64,000 nt of DNA from CAZAFL01 sp964484465 (GCA_964484465.1 CAZAFL010000008.1:36447-100446), one strand, 5' to 3'; counted from the stretch's first letter, positions 53,267 to 61,378 are shown. Made by a program: numbers and translations. The notes: generated by a model from the letters alone, not told the origin.

Positions 53267-54250
53267 ATGAAAAAGTATACGATAAAAAAGCCTGTTGAGT
53301 CGCTTCATGTCGTCCATCCCCAAAAATTTCAGATTGATTATAAGAATGAACTGAACGCTTCTCAATACGAGGCGGTAACTTCTGTCGATGGACCTCACCT
53401 GATTATCGCGGGAGCGGGGACAGGAAAGACGCGCACCATCGTTTACCGTGTCGCGTACCTTGTCGAACTCGGCGTGAAGCCGGAACACATTCTCCTCTTG
53501 ACATTTACCAGGAAAGCATCCCAGGAAATGCTTCGAAGAGCATCAATTCTTCTTGATTACAGGTGCGAGAAAGTTTCCGGCGGGACATTCCATTCTTTTG
53601 CAAACTCAATCCTTCGAAAGCACGCTTCACTCATCGGTTTCGAACGAAGCTTCACGATTCTCGACCAGGGGGATGCGGAAGATGTCGTTAATCTTATCAG
53701 GACGCGGTTGAAATTCGACACGAAGGAAAAACGGTTTCCGCGAAAAGAAACTCTGTACGACCTTCACAGCCGTTCTATTAACACAATCACGCCGTTAAAA
53801 GACATCCTCAGCACCGATTACCCCCAGTACCTTGAGCTGGAAGAAGACATCTGCAAGGTGCATGCTCTTTATGGGGAATACAAAAAGGCATACAACCTGA
53901 TGGACTATGACGATCTGTTAGTCAATCTTGTAAAACTGCTTGCAGATAATGAACCGGTGCGAACCGAACTTTCCCGGCGATACAAATACATTATGGTAGA
54001 TGAATACCAGGATACAAACAAGATTCAGGCGGAAATTATCAGACTGTTGACATGTCAACATAAAAATGTCATGGTCGTCGGGGATGATTCTCAATCGATT
54101 TATTCCTTCAGGGGTGCAACTATCCGTAACATTCTTGATTTTCCCGAAGTATTCACCGATTGCACAATCATCAAACTTGAAGAAAACTACCGAAGCACAC
54201 AAGCCATTTTGAATGTGGCTAACGAAATCCTCAACCGCGCGCTCGATTAG
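53267..54250 (+). CDS. UvrD/Rep-type SF1 helicase, N-terminal half (split gene)
   Basis: A 327-residue protein holding only lobe 1 of a UvrD/PcrA/Rep helicase: Q-motif LNASQYEAV (29-37), Walker A AGAGTGKT (48-55, Lys54), motif Ia LLLTFTRKASQEM, motif II DEYQDT (about 245-250), motif III GDDSQSIYSFRGA, and motif IV LEENYRSTQAIL. It then stops at NRALD (TAG 54248-54250). Normal family members continue for another ~330 residues with motifs V and VI, which here are encoded at 55123-56136. Alone it can bind ATP but lacks the arginine finger and second motor lobe. Either the halves assemble as two proteins or the gene is broken. Confidence 0.9.
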   Translation: MKKYTIKKPVESLHVVHPQKFQIDYKNELNASQYEAVTSVDGPHLIIAGAGTGKTRTIVYRVAYLVELGVKPEHILLLTFTRKASQEMLRRASILLDYRCEKVSGGTFHSFANSILRKHASLIGFERSFTILDQGDAEDVVNLIRTRLKFDTKEKRFPRKETLYDLHSRSINTITPLKDILSTDYPQYLELEEDICKVHALYGEYKKAYNLMDYDDLLVNLVKLLADNEPVRTELSRRYKYIMVDEYQDTNKIQAEIIRLLTCQHKNVMVVGDDSQSIYSFRGATIRNILDFPEVFTDCTIIKLEENYRSTQAILNVANEILNRALD

Positions 54251-55119
54251 CAGGAAGGAAATCTGTAAAATGCGACTCGTGGAACCTGGATGTTCAATGA
54301 CAATGAGAATAGTCTCAACCTCCAACATTGTCATTTGGGTATGCCTTTGGTCTCTCATCGCTCTTCAATGTTCGTCGACAAAAGAGACAACACGGACAGA
54401 GACAGTCCCCGCGCACCCGCTCCCAAGGAAACCACCGGTTCCCGATTTCACCGTAACAATAGCAACCTTTGACCTTTCACTGCTTGCGCGGAAGCTTGAA
54501 CAAAAGGACATCAACCAGCTCACAAAAATAATTCAAAAAAATAGGATCGATATCCTCACCGTGTATGGAATTTCACGTTATCCCGAACTGAAAACGCGGC
54601 TTGATTTCGTCGATGAAGCTTCCGCTTCAACGGGGATGAGGCCAGCATTCGGTGAGAACATTACACTTTCCGGACGACAAACCGGCAATGCGGTATTCAC
54701 CGTCTACCCTATCCGCACGCAATGGAATACACGTTACGACGGCATTCAATCCAACAATTTCGAGTCTGCTTTTCAGACAGTCATTGATTGCGGCGTGCGG
54801 GATATCGTTGTCGTCAGCACCAGGATCCCCGACAGAGTTTCTGCAGAAGACCAGACAACGTGCGTTAAGTTGCTTGGTTCCTTCAAGAACTATTATCCGG
54901 ACAATCCGATTGTGGTCACGGGGAATTTACCACGGTCAGAAACCTTGCGCTCGATGACCCAATATAACGGAATCAAAGATGCAAAACATCCGGAAGCTTC
55001 GCGCATCTGGTATACGAACGATGGGTCATTGACTCTACTTAACTTTAGTGTGGATACAACGTCATTCAGCAGGATCGCAATTACTGAATTCGGGATATTC
55101 CGCAAGCCTCCTCAGTAAC
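54248..55119 (+). other. Inserted ~872-bp segment splitting the helicase gene
   Basis: Removing 54248-55119 joins GAT (54245-54247) to TTC-ATG-CGC (55120 on) in frame and gives one ~666-codon helicase. The segment contains a ribosome site, one complete exported-protein gene and its stop. One shared T makes the boundary ambiguous by one base. I see no target-site duplication beyond that, no convincing terminal inverted repeat and no transposase or recombinase. Exact limits could differ by a few codons because the ancestral junction is unknown. Confidence 0.6.
54270..55118 (+). CDS. Exported protein with degenerate endonuclease/exonuclease/phosphatase (EEP) fold
   Basis: Start ATG at 54270, nine bases after AGGAAGGAA; 282 residues (ATGs at 54297 and 54303 are alternatives). 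A signal with a possible lipobox (SLIALQC, Cys34) exports it. The mature domain follows the EEP pattern: VTIATFDLSLL, IIQKNRIDILTVYGI, MRPAFGENITLSGRQTGNAVFTVYPIRT, GVRDIVVVSTRIPD, NPIVVTGNLPRS. The metal-binding Glu after IDILxxQ is absent (YGI), the usual GDFN is GNLP, and no terminal SDH is found, so it is probably catalytically inactive. It lies wholly inside the helicase gene, between the two lobes, on the same strand. Confidence 0.75.
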   Translation: MRLVEPGCSMTMRIVSTSNIVIWVCLWSLIALQCSSTKETTRTETVPAHPLPRKPPVPDFTVTIATFDLSLLARKLEQKDINQLTKIIQKNRIDILTVYGISRYPELKTRLDFVDEASASTGMRPAFGENITLSGRQTGNAVFTVYPIRTQWNTRYDGIQSNNFESAFQTVIDCGVRDIVVVSTRIPDRVSAEDQTTCVKLLGSFKNYYPDNPIVVTGNLPRSETLRSMTQYNGIKDAKHPEASRIWYTNDGSLTLLNFSVDTTSFSRIAITEFGIFRKPPQ

Positions 55120-55122
55120 TTC

Positions 55123-56136
55123 ATGCGCCACAAGTATTCCAAGGCCCTTTACACAAACAAAGGCGAAGGCTCACCGCCGCAGCTGATTATCGCGGAAAAT
55201 GAAAACCTCCAGTCGAAGTTTGTCGTTCAGAAGATTTTGGAGTTACGCGAACAAAATATCCCACTGGAAGAAATTGCAGTGCTCTTCCGCTCATCATTCC
55301 TGTCGTTCGACCTTGAAATTGAATTAACGAAAGCAAACATCCCTTTCACTAAATTCGGCGGGTTTAAGTTTGTCGAGACAGCGCACATCAAAGATATAAC
55401 GGCATACCTCCGCGTCCTTGACAATCCCCGCGATGTCGTTTCATGGAACAGAATCCTGTTGCTCATCGACGGGGTCGGACCCCGCACCGCCGAAAAAGTA
55501 ATCGACGACATCCTCCATCACCGTACAACTCTTTCAACACACGCTTTCTGGCAGGAGTATGCCTCCTATCCTGTACACGTCAAAGAACTTTTTCAACTCT
55601 TGAAATCTATTTCAGTTGAGCACTATCCTCCGGCAGAAAAGGTCGCACGCATCATCAACTATTATCATCCAATATTTAAGACCAGGTACGATGATTATGT
55701 GAAAAGAAAAAAAGACCTTGAAATGTTCGAACAAATCGCTTCGCGCTACAAGGATGTCTCGACACTTCTCACGGATTTAGCGCTCGAACCGCCGAATGAG
55801 AGCGTTGTCGACCTTTCTCCGCCGGGAAAAGAAGACGAGCACCTCGTGCTATCGACAATCCATAGCGCAAAAGGGTTGGAGTGGAACAGCGTGTTTATCA
55901 TTTGCGCACTCGACGGCCGCTTTCCCGCCACGCGTGCTGCAAACAATATCGACGAGCTGGAAGAAGAGCGCAGGTTAATGTACGTCGCCTGCACGCGGGC
56001 AAAAGAACGTCTATTTATTACTTACCCGATAAACATATATGACAGGGAAACCGGGATGATTCTCTCAAAACCTTCACGATTTCTCGAAGGACTGGATGAG
56101 AAGCTGCTGGAACCCTGGGTTATCGACGAAGAGTAG
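55123..56136 (+). CDS. UvrD/Rep-type SF1 helicase, C-terminal half (split gene)
   Basis: A 337-residue protein beginning at ATG 55123, four bases after the stop of the inserted gene, which suggests translational coupling because no ribosome site is seen. It starts exactly where the N-terminal half ends in family alignments (HKYSKALYTNKGEG). It holds the 2A/2B lobe: EIAVLFRSSFLSFDLE, motif V LSTIHSAKGLEWNSVFI, and motif VI ERRLMYVACTRAKERLFI with the arginine finger. The reading frame is intact with no frameshift, which argues for selection to keep it. Its end overlaps the convergent gene at 56120 by 17 bp. Confidence 0.88.
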   Translation: MRHKYSKALYTNKGEGSPPQLIIAENENLQSKFVVQKILELREQNIPLEEIAVLFRSSFLSFDLEIELTKANIPFTKFGGFKFVETAHIKDITAYLRVLDNPRDVVSWNRILLLIDGVGPRTAEKVIDDILHHRTTLSTHAFWQEYASYPVHVKELFQLLKSISVEHYPPAEKVARIINYYHPIFKTRYDDYVKRKKDLEMFEQIASRYKDVSTLLTDLALEPPNESVVDLSPPGKEDEHLVLSTIHSAKGLEWNSVFIICALDGRFPATRAANNIDELEEERRLMYVACTRAKERLFITYPINIYDRETGMILSKPSRFLEGLDEKLLEPWVIDEE

Positions 56137-57004
56137 TCATGTTTACCAGCATAAATCGCCGGTAGAGAATACTGGCAACCCATACCCCGTTCATCAGAAA
56201 AACATTCAGCAGAAGATAGAGGTGTAATTGATTACAAAGGGAACAGACCGTGAGCAAGGCAAACTCGGTCCCAAACCCCAGCAACCCGGAGATTCTTAAC
56301 CCGATTCGGTCACCGTACCACTCTCGTGCGTTTCTCTCTGAAATATTCCTACCTTTACACCATTTGTCCAGACGAACCATCAGTTTGTCCTGCCATCCAT
56401 AAATTACATTGAAGACCATCTGCAGTTTCAGCGCCACTGGGTCGCCCGAACGGTCCTCTGCTGTGACATCTTCAACAATACGATTAAGTTTATACCGCTC
56501 TTCAAGGTGCAAGAATGATGCCTGATAAAACACATGGTAGGATACGCGAAGAGTAATGCCGGCAAACGAACAGATTCCAAGGAGTACGGTAAAAAACCGA
56601 GGAGATGATTGAAACACATCTACAGTGATTGCTGCAAATATGGAGATGTTGACGACGACATCACCGATGGAATCAAGAAATCTCCCCCGACGCGAATAGA
56701 GCTGTTTGGCCCTTGCAAGTTGACCGTCCGCGTCATCAAAAATATCTTTGGCAGTGACCAACAGGCCACCCGCTGCAATTGCAACAGGTGTATTCAATGA
56801 GTACACAACCGCCGCCGTACATCCGAGAGCGATGGCTAAACATGTCACCTGGTTGGGAGTGATACGGCTCGGATAAACGAGCCACACAACGATCGCGGCA
56901 AGCGGGCGCAGCAGGTAAATATTAATGACTTCATCCGCATAGAAAGCTTCGGATTTAAGCGTTTGTTTGAAAAACGTCAGCGGACCTGGTCGCTCAATCA
57001 TCAT
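56120..57004 (-). CDS. CDP-alcohol phosphatidyltransferase (second of pair)
   Basis: From ATG 57004 (overlapping the previous stop as ATGA) the product has 294 residues. The CDP-alcohol signature is complete, DGxxARx8GxxxDxxxD: the segment begins DADGQLAR and ends GRFLDSIGD. Several hydrophobic helices flank it and SRITPNQVT precedes it. The region after the motif is long and charged (about 150-230, HLEERYKLNRIVEDVTAEDRSGD), unusual for PgsA-type enzymes. It transfers a phosphoalcohol from a CDP donor to an unknown acceptor such as inositol phosphate, glycerol or a lipid. Last gene of the five-gene operon. Confidence 0.87.
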   Translation of the reverse strand: MMIERPGPLTFFKQTLKSEAFYADEVINIYLLRPLAAIVVWLVYPSRITPNQVTCLAIALGCTAAVVYSLNTPVAIAAGGLLVTAKDIFDDADGQLARAKQLYSRRGRFLDSIGDVVVNISIFAAITVDVFQSSPRFFTVLLGICSFAGITLRVSYHVFYQASFLHLEERYKLNRIVEDVTAEDRSGDPVALKLQMVFNVIYGWQDKLMVRLDKWCKGRNISERNAREWYGDRIGLRISGLLGFGTEFALLTVCSLCNQLHLYLLLNVFLMNGVWVASILYRRFMLVNMTTLRR

Positions 57005-57873
57005 CGAATGGTTTGAACAACCAAAGTTCGCTCCAATTCCTGGTGTATTTTTCTTTGCCGGGCATAACAAAAGAGGAGCCATAGATTTCCGGCAGCTAAA
57101 ACTGCAAGGAGGTAGAGGTCAAGCCTCCTGAAGAGCGCACAAACAATCAAGAGTGTACGGTTGGTTGTCGGGCCCAAGACGCTCCAACAGCGAATCATTC
57201 CTCTATTTGCCCTTCGATACGCATCTGGTTCGAATGACATGCTCTCGGATTTGGTGTTCGATTTTTTCTGAATGCCTAGATACGATAGATAAATGCGGAG
57301 AGCCAGTGATTTCAATCCCGACCTGTGCACTGCTTGTATACGACGAAGTTCTTTAGTGAATTGCTCCTCTTCTTTCTCAAGAAAATTTTTCTCACCCCGG
57401 ACTGTTGAAATGTATTCACTTTGATAATAGTCGAAGAATAATGCGTGTAGTGCACTACTCACCCCTGCGAGTACGACAAGCAACCACATTGAATCCTCGT
57501 TCGTTTGCAGACCGATTCCAATTCCAACAAAAATTGCAATACTTACAACATAATCTGCCACACCATCCACAACTCTTCCGAGCAACGTGCCACTATGTTG
57601 AAGCCGTGCAAGCTGCCCATCACTGCAATCGAGAATGTTTGCAACTGCGTACCAGCATGCCGCCCATGCCAGGGCGGCAAACTTGCCGACTGCAAAATAC
57701 CACGAAGCAATAATTCCGGAAATGAGCGACAGCATGGTCACCTGATTCGGTGTGATGGGGAGACGATAGAGCAGCTTCACAACGATAAATGCAATAGGCC
57801 TGTAAATAACAAGGTCGAACAGCTCCTCCGCCTCCGGCATTTTTAATGATCGTTTATATTCCTCGAGCACCAT
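57001..57873 (-). CDS. CDP-alcohol phosphatidyltransferase (first of pair)
   Basis: From ATG 57873 the product has 290 residues; an upstream start at 57900 or 57924 is possible but would overlap the preceding gene more. The signature is intact, DGxxARx8GxxxDxxxD: CSDGQLAR ... GRVVDGVAD, preceded by LPITPNQVTMLSLISG. It is a paralog of the following gene with the same layout, including a long charged middle section (about 125-200). Tandem genes of this type may make a two-step product or a heteromer. Overlaps its upstream neighbour by 20 bp. Confidence 0.87.
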   Translation of the reverse strand: MVLEEYKRSLKMPEAEELFDLVIYRPIAFIVVKLLYRLPITPNQVTMLSLISGIIASWYFAVGKFAALAWAACWYAVANILDCSDGQLARLQHSGTLLGRVVDGVADYVVSIAIFVGIGIGLQTNEDSMWLLVVLAGVSSALHALFFDYYQSEYISTVRGEKNFLEKEEEQFTKELRRIQAVHRSGLKSLALRIYLSYLGIQKKSNTKSESMSFEPDAYRRANRGMIRCWSVLGPTTNRTLLIVCALFRRLDLYLLAVLAAGNLWLLFCYARQRKIHQELERTLVVQTIR

Positions 57874-58219
57874 CGGAATCCAATTGTGAAATAATTGCAT
57901 CGACAATAATTCTTGCGTCTGCAATCGGGTTTGTCGAAAAAGGATACGCGAACCGGCCTGAAATCTTTGTTGTCAATCGGAGCGCCGCGTCCCTAACTTC
58001 AGGAGAAAAAGTTGTATCGTCTTTGAGATGTAATAATTGATGAAGCGCATCTGCATGCCAGCCGGGACGCGGGACTTTACTCAGGTACCATGTTATTGCA
58101 ATGCCTGCTGCTCGTCGTGAGCAGACTCTCGCTTTCCCCTCATTCCCCTCAGATAGCGCTTGTTGAGCTGTTGTGAATTCTTTGCTGATTTCCTCAAGAT
58201 ATCTTTCCTTCGAAGGCAT
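57854..58219 (-). CDS. Small helical protein of unknown function
   Basis: A 121-residue protein predicted to be all-helical and soluble: ERYLEEISKEFTTAQQALSEGNEGKARVCSRRAAGIAITWYL, then WHADALHQLLHLKDD, PEVRDAALRLTTK and NPIADARIIVDAI. The Arg-rich ARVCSRRAAG segment looks like a conserved core. The layout recalls HEPN-type four-helix proteins, but the diagnostic R-x4-6-H is not present. It starts 4 bp after the DNA glycosylase stop and overlaps the next gene, so it is translated as part of the operon. Confidence 0.7.
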   Translation of the reverse strand: MPSKERYLEEISKEFTTAQQALSEGNEGKARVCSRRAAGIAITWYLSKVPRPGWHADALHQLLHLKDDTTFSPEVRDAALRLTTKISGRFAYPFSTNPIADARIIVDAIISQLDSDGARGI

Positions 58220-58223
58220 AAGC

Positions 58224-59126
58224 TCAGAATGGAAAGCGTTGGTCGTACCAGTATTTCGTTAAATCAAGCCAGAATATTAATCCTTGCCATTTTCCGTATG
58301 GCGCGTAAAATCTCTCTATAACTCTGTCGGACGTCGACCGCCCGTTCTTGTGCAGTTCAAAAAATCTCTTCCTGCACCAGCTGTCGATGGCAAGGAAATC
58401 GTATCTGCCCAGGAGTTTGAGAATGTTCCCCGCTGCGTACGGACCAACACCTTTGACAGACCGGACCTCATCAAACAATTCATCCGTCGGAAGAGTGCTT
58501 TCTCTCCATAGTTCAATGTCAATATTTTTTCTGGCGACTCTCTTCGCCAGCTCAAGCAGATACGGCGCCCGGTAGCCTGATCGGATTTCCTTTCTGATGA
58601 ACTTTTCGCTCTGATCTGCGATTGCGTCCGGTTGAGGAAATGCAAACTTCGTGGCGCTAACTTTATCCCCTAATTTTTCACACAGGTTCCTGACCATGAC
58701 CTCGGTAAGTGCCCAGCTGCAATTGGTCGTACAGATCATCTTAACAACATCCTCGAACACCGTTGGCGAACGCAGTAACCGTCCGGCGCCAATTTTTTCA
58801 ATCCAGCGAAATTGTTTGTGATCACCCGCCTCGTTATAAAAGGCGGAATAATCTTCAGTGAGACGAAAGCACGCTTTTACTTGAGAAACAATTTGTTTTT
58901 CCGCTCTTACGCCCAGCTTCTTAACCTCCGGGAGTTCAATGTCGAGGGAACTGGCGGAACGTTCCGCAATTTCTGCCACTAAACTATTCCTGTTCGATAT
59001 TCGAAGAGCACACCGGAATTTATTCTCTTCTTTCAGAACCTCAAATGGTTGAAGTGAGCACCAGCCGTGGCTGTAGACGGTACTCCAGAATTTGAAATTA
59101 TCCGGAACTTTCAGACGGATGTTCAC
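58224..59126 (-). CDS. HhH-GPD superfamily DNA glycosylase (AlkA/OGG-like)
   Basis: A 300-residue base-excision repair glycosylase starting with GTG. The N-terminal domain (SLQPFEVLKEENKFRCALRI) resembles the AlkA/OGG N-domain. The helix-hairpin-helix is VKGVGPYAAGNILKLLG (about 224-240), followed by the catalytic-type Asp248 in FLAIDSWCRKRF. The position occupied by Lys in bifunctional OGG1/EndoIII enzymes is Tyr230, so it should be a monofunctional glycosylase, like AlkA. No iron-sulfur Cys cluster is present. It overlaps the Rho gene by 4 bp. Confidence 0.88.
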   Translation of the reverse strand: MNIRLKVPDNFKFWSTVYSHGWCSLQPFEVLKEENKFRCALRISNRNSLVAEIAERSASSLDIELPEVKKLGVRAEKQIVSQVKACFRLTEDYSAFYNEAGDHKQFRWIEKIGAGRLLRSPTVFEDVVKMICTTNCSWALTEVMVRNLCEKLGDKVSATKFAFPQPDAIADQSEKFIRKEIRSGYRAPYLLELAKRVARKNIDIELWRESTLPTDELFDEVRSVKGVGPYAAGNILKLLGRYDFLAIDSWCRKRFFELHKNGRSTSDRVIERFYAPYGKWQGLIFWLDLTKYWYDQRFPF

Positions 59127-60289
59127 GATACAAACGAATGGTCTGTGAGATGTGCGAGTAATTTCCGGTTCGTCGAATATTGTCCGATCGCTTTGAGCAT
59201 CGTCAACATCGCCTGTTTCGGCGGCATACGGTTGAGGAGACGGCGAAGTTCCTGATAATCGTGTGTCTCTCTGCCGAAGAGAAGCTCTTCCCGCCTTGTC
59301 CCTGATTCAGGAATATTTATCGCCGGAAAAATCCGTTCGTCAGCAAGTGAGCGGCTGAGGACAAGCTCCATATTGCCCGTTCCTTTGAACTCCTGGAATA
59401 TCAGCTCATCCATCCGTGAATTCGTTTCGATGAGCGCCGTTGCTATTATCGTAAGAGAACCGCTTCCTTCAAGCGCCCTCGCCGCTCCGAAGATACGCTT
59501 GGGAATCTCAAGCGCCCTGATGTCAACGCCTCCGGACATTGTCCTTCCGCTGCTTCGTTGGACCGCATTAAATGCGCGACCCATCCTGGTGAGTGAATCA
59601 AGCAAGAGCACTACATCTTTACCGGCTTCCACTTTTCGTTTAGCATATTCAAGCACAAGGCGCGCGAGACGAACATGGCTCTCACGGTCGCTGTCGTTCG
59701 AGCTTGCAAAAATTTCTCCCCGAATCGTCCTGCGCATGTCGGTCACCTCTTCGGGCCGCTCGTCAACAAGCAAAACCATCAAATCGATCTCAGGGTGGTT
59801 TGCGCTGATAGCATGCGCAAACTGCTGCATCAGAATCGTCTTCCCTGCTTTTGGCGGTGAAACAATCAACGCGCGCTGACCCTTCCCTACAGGACATAAC
59901 AAATCAACAATCCTCATAGAGGTATCTGAGGGTCCTGTCGTAAGCTTAATTCGCTCGGTTGGGTCAATCGCTACGCGCCGTGAAAACTCCTCGGTACGAC
60001 TCCAGTCATCCGGTCTCATTTCGTTGACCATCGAAATATTAACCACGTCGAGCGAGCGATGTCCCTTGCGTTCAACCGAGCACTCGACGAAGGAAGCCTC
60101 TCTCAGATTGAAACGTTTGATGTATACCGGAGAAATGTGAGGATCGGTTTCAGATGCGAATAATTCAAGTGAGCGCTGCCGGAGAAACGCCCCTCTCCGG
60201 TGGTGATATTCAACAATACCTTCAACCACGCCCGGCGGGGCGGTGCCTGCCAATCCAGACGACTCCTTTGAAAACTGCGCTTTTTTCAT
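59123..60289 (-). CDS. rho: Transcription termination factor Rho, form lacking the N-terminal helical domain
   Basis: A 388-residue Rho. The RecA motor is intact: P-loop SPPKAGKT (144-151), DERPEEVTDM, Q-loop region LLLDSLTRMGRAFNAV, R-loop and SGGVDIRALEIPKRIFGAAR, then FKGTGNMELVLSR and SGTRREELL. A short cold-shock RNA-binding domain is readable (GAFLRQ ... HISPVYIKRFNLR). The usual N-terminal helical (Rho_N) domain of ~45 residues is missing: only about 20 residues precede the cold-shock fold. It may be a second, specialised Rho; a standard one could be elsewhere. First gene of the five-gene operon. Confidence 0.92.
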   Translation of the reverse strand: MKKAQFSKESSGLAGTAPPGVVEGIVEYHHRRGAFLRQRSLELFASETDPHISPVYIKRFNLREASFVECSVERKGHRSLDVVNISMVNEMRPDDWSRTEEFSRRVAIDPTERIKLTTGPSDTSMRIVDLLCPVGKGQRALIVSPPKAGKTILMQQFAHAISANHPEIDLMVLLVDERPEEVTDMRRTIRGEIFASSNDSDRESHVRLARLVLEYAKRKVEAGKDVVLLLDSLTRMGRAFNAVQRSSGRTMSGGVDIRALEIPKRIFGAARALEGSGSLTIIATALIETNSRMDELIFQEFKGTGNMELVLSRSLADERIFPAINIPESGTRREELLFGRETHDYQELRRLLNRMPPKQAMLTMLKAIGQYSTNRKLLAHLTDHSFVS

Positions 60290-60353
60290 TTACAAATGTT
60301 TATTATTTCAGAATTTTTTATATCTTTAGCGAATAACAACCGAGGGATATTCC

Positions 60354-60827
60354 ATGAAACCATCAAACGTTCAGATTCTGATAATTCGATTGGTGTTAGC
60401 AGTACTCTTTCTCCATCTGGGCATTGACAAAATCAATGAAGGATGGCTAAGAGACCCCGAGCACTTAACGAGTTCCCTGCAAAGCTTCCATCAAAATGCG
60501 TCGGGCGGTCAGTTGACCTACCTCGATAAGGTTGCAATCCCGCACGCCCAGCTCTGGTCACGATTGATTGCTATCGGTGAAGCCTCAGTCGGGATTTCAC
60601 TTTTGCTCGGATTACTGGCGAGATTTTCATCCCTTGTCGGCATATTCATGGTGCTCAATTTTCACGCCTCAACGGGAAATCTTTTTTCGGTCACGAAGTT
60701 TTTTGGAAGTCCCTGGGCAGCGCTCATCATTGCATGTTTTCTCGTTATCTTCCTCGCCAAGGGAGGACGCTGGGCCGGTGCCGATGCCCTGCTCGCTAAG
60801 TCAAACCCAAACGGAATATTGTGGTAG
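60354..60827 (+). CDS. DoxX-family membrane protein
   Basis: A 157-residue protein with four hydrophobic helices: IIRLVLAVLFLHLGIDKINEGW (the DoxX opening with a conserved Lys/Asn after TM1), LIAIGEASVGISLLLGLLARFSSLVG, and AALIIACFLVIFLAKGGRWAGAD at the C-terminus. DoxX-like proteins are linked to quinol oxidation or thiol stress in some bacteria, but most have no known role. GAGGG precedes the ATG. Divergent from rho. Confidence 0.88.
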   Translation: MKPSNVQILIIRLVLAVLFLHLGIDKINEGWLRDPEHLTSSLQSFHQNASGGQLTYLDKVAIPHAQLWSRLIAIGEASVGISLLLGLLARFSSLVGIFMVLNFHASTGNLFSVTKFFGSPWAALIIACFLVIFLAKGGRWAGADALLAKSNPNGILW

Positions 60828-60850
60828 ACGCATTCATTGGTTCCTGTTTA

Positions 60851-61264
60851 CTAGAACTCCGGCGGGTGATCGATATCCATTTCGAGCTTACATGCTTCGT
60901 TCGCGTAGATAATCGTTGACCGGGTTTCCGGAATTTGAATATCCCAATCCCCCAAAGCGTTCTTGATCACTGAACCCCAGAGCTTGCGCAGCTTCCATGA
61001 GGTGAACTGTTCCCAGAATACCCATCCGAAGTATGCTGTTGTTCCTTCAATGTAAAACGCGGGTATTCGTTCGCCCGGCTTTGCGTCCGCCTGTGCGACA
61101 GTGGAAGGATGGTAACCGCATGTCTTCAGTTGTTCTACAAAAAGCGGTGTGAGGTCTTGTTCCTCATAGACCAGACTATGCTTGCTGCGTTTAACACTCT
61201 TTCCCTCGATGATATCGTGCAAAGCTTCCCGAACACGCTCAGGAGACCTCAATTGTGGAGCCAT
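60851..61264 (-). CDS. Unknown soluble protein
   Basis: A 137-residue protein without signal peptide or membrane helix. It starts with helical, basic sequence (LRSPERVREALHDIIEGKSVKRSKHS), has a mixed centre (KPGERIPAFYIEGTTAYFGWVFWEQFTSWKLRKLWGSVIKNALGD) rich in Trp and Phe, and ends ACKLEMDIDHPPEF. I do not recognise a family. It stands alone between DoxX (convergent, 23 bp) and the histone-deacetylase-family gene (divergent, 183-bp gap). Confidence 0.65.
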   Translation of the reverse strand: MAPQLRSPERVREALHDIIEGKSVKRSKHSLVYEEQDLTPLFVEQLKTCGYHPSTVAQADAKPGERIPAFYIEGTTAYFGWVFWEQFTSWKLRKLWGSVIKNALGDWDIQIPETRSTIIYANEACKLEMDIDHPPEF

Positions 61265-61378
61265 GGAGTGTGAAAGATGGAGAATTCGCCGCTGTCGCTG
61301 CTATAAAAATATAATCAGCCGATCTATGAAATGCAACGTTTATTACCCATAACTTTGCATGCACGAACTGTATTCGCC

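Noticed and set aside
54248..55119. Insertion sequence or transposon
   Set aside because: No transposase, no convincing terminal inverted repeats and no target duplication longer than one base were found.
53267..56136. Intein or self-splicing intron in the helicase
   Set aside because: The segment begins with a stop codon, has its own ribosome site and signal peptide, and shows no intein termini, homing endonuclease or reverse transcriptase motif. RNA splicing cannot be excluded by eye but nothing supports it.
57854..58219. HEPN toxin for the 121-residue protein
   Set aside because: All-helical layout is suggestive, but the R-x4-6-H catalytic motif is missing and no partner antitoxin is adjacent.
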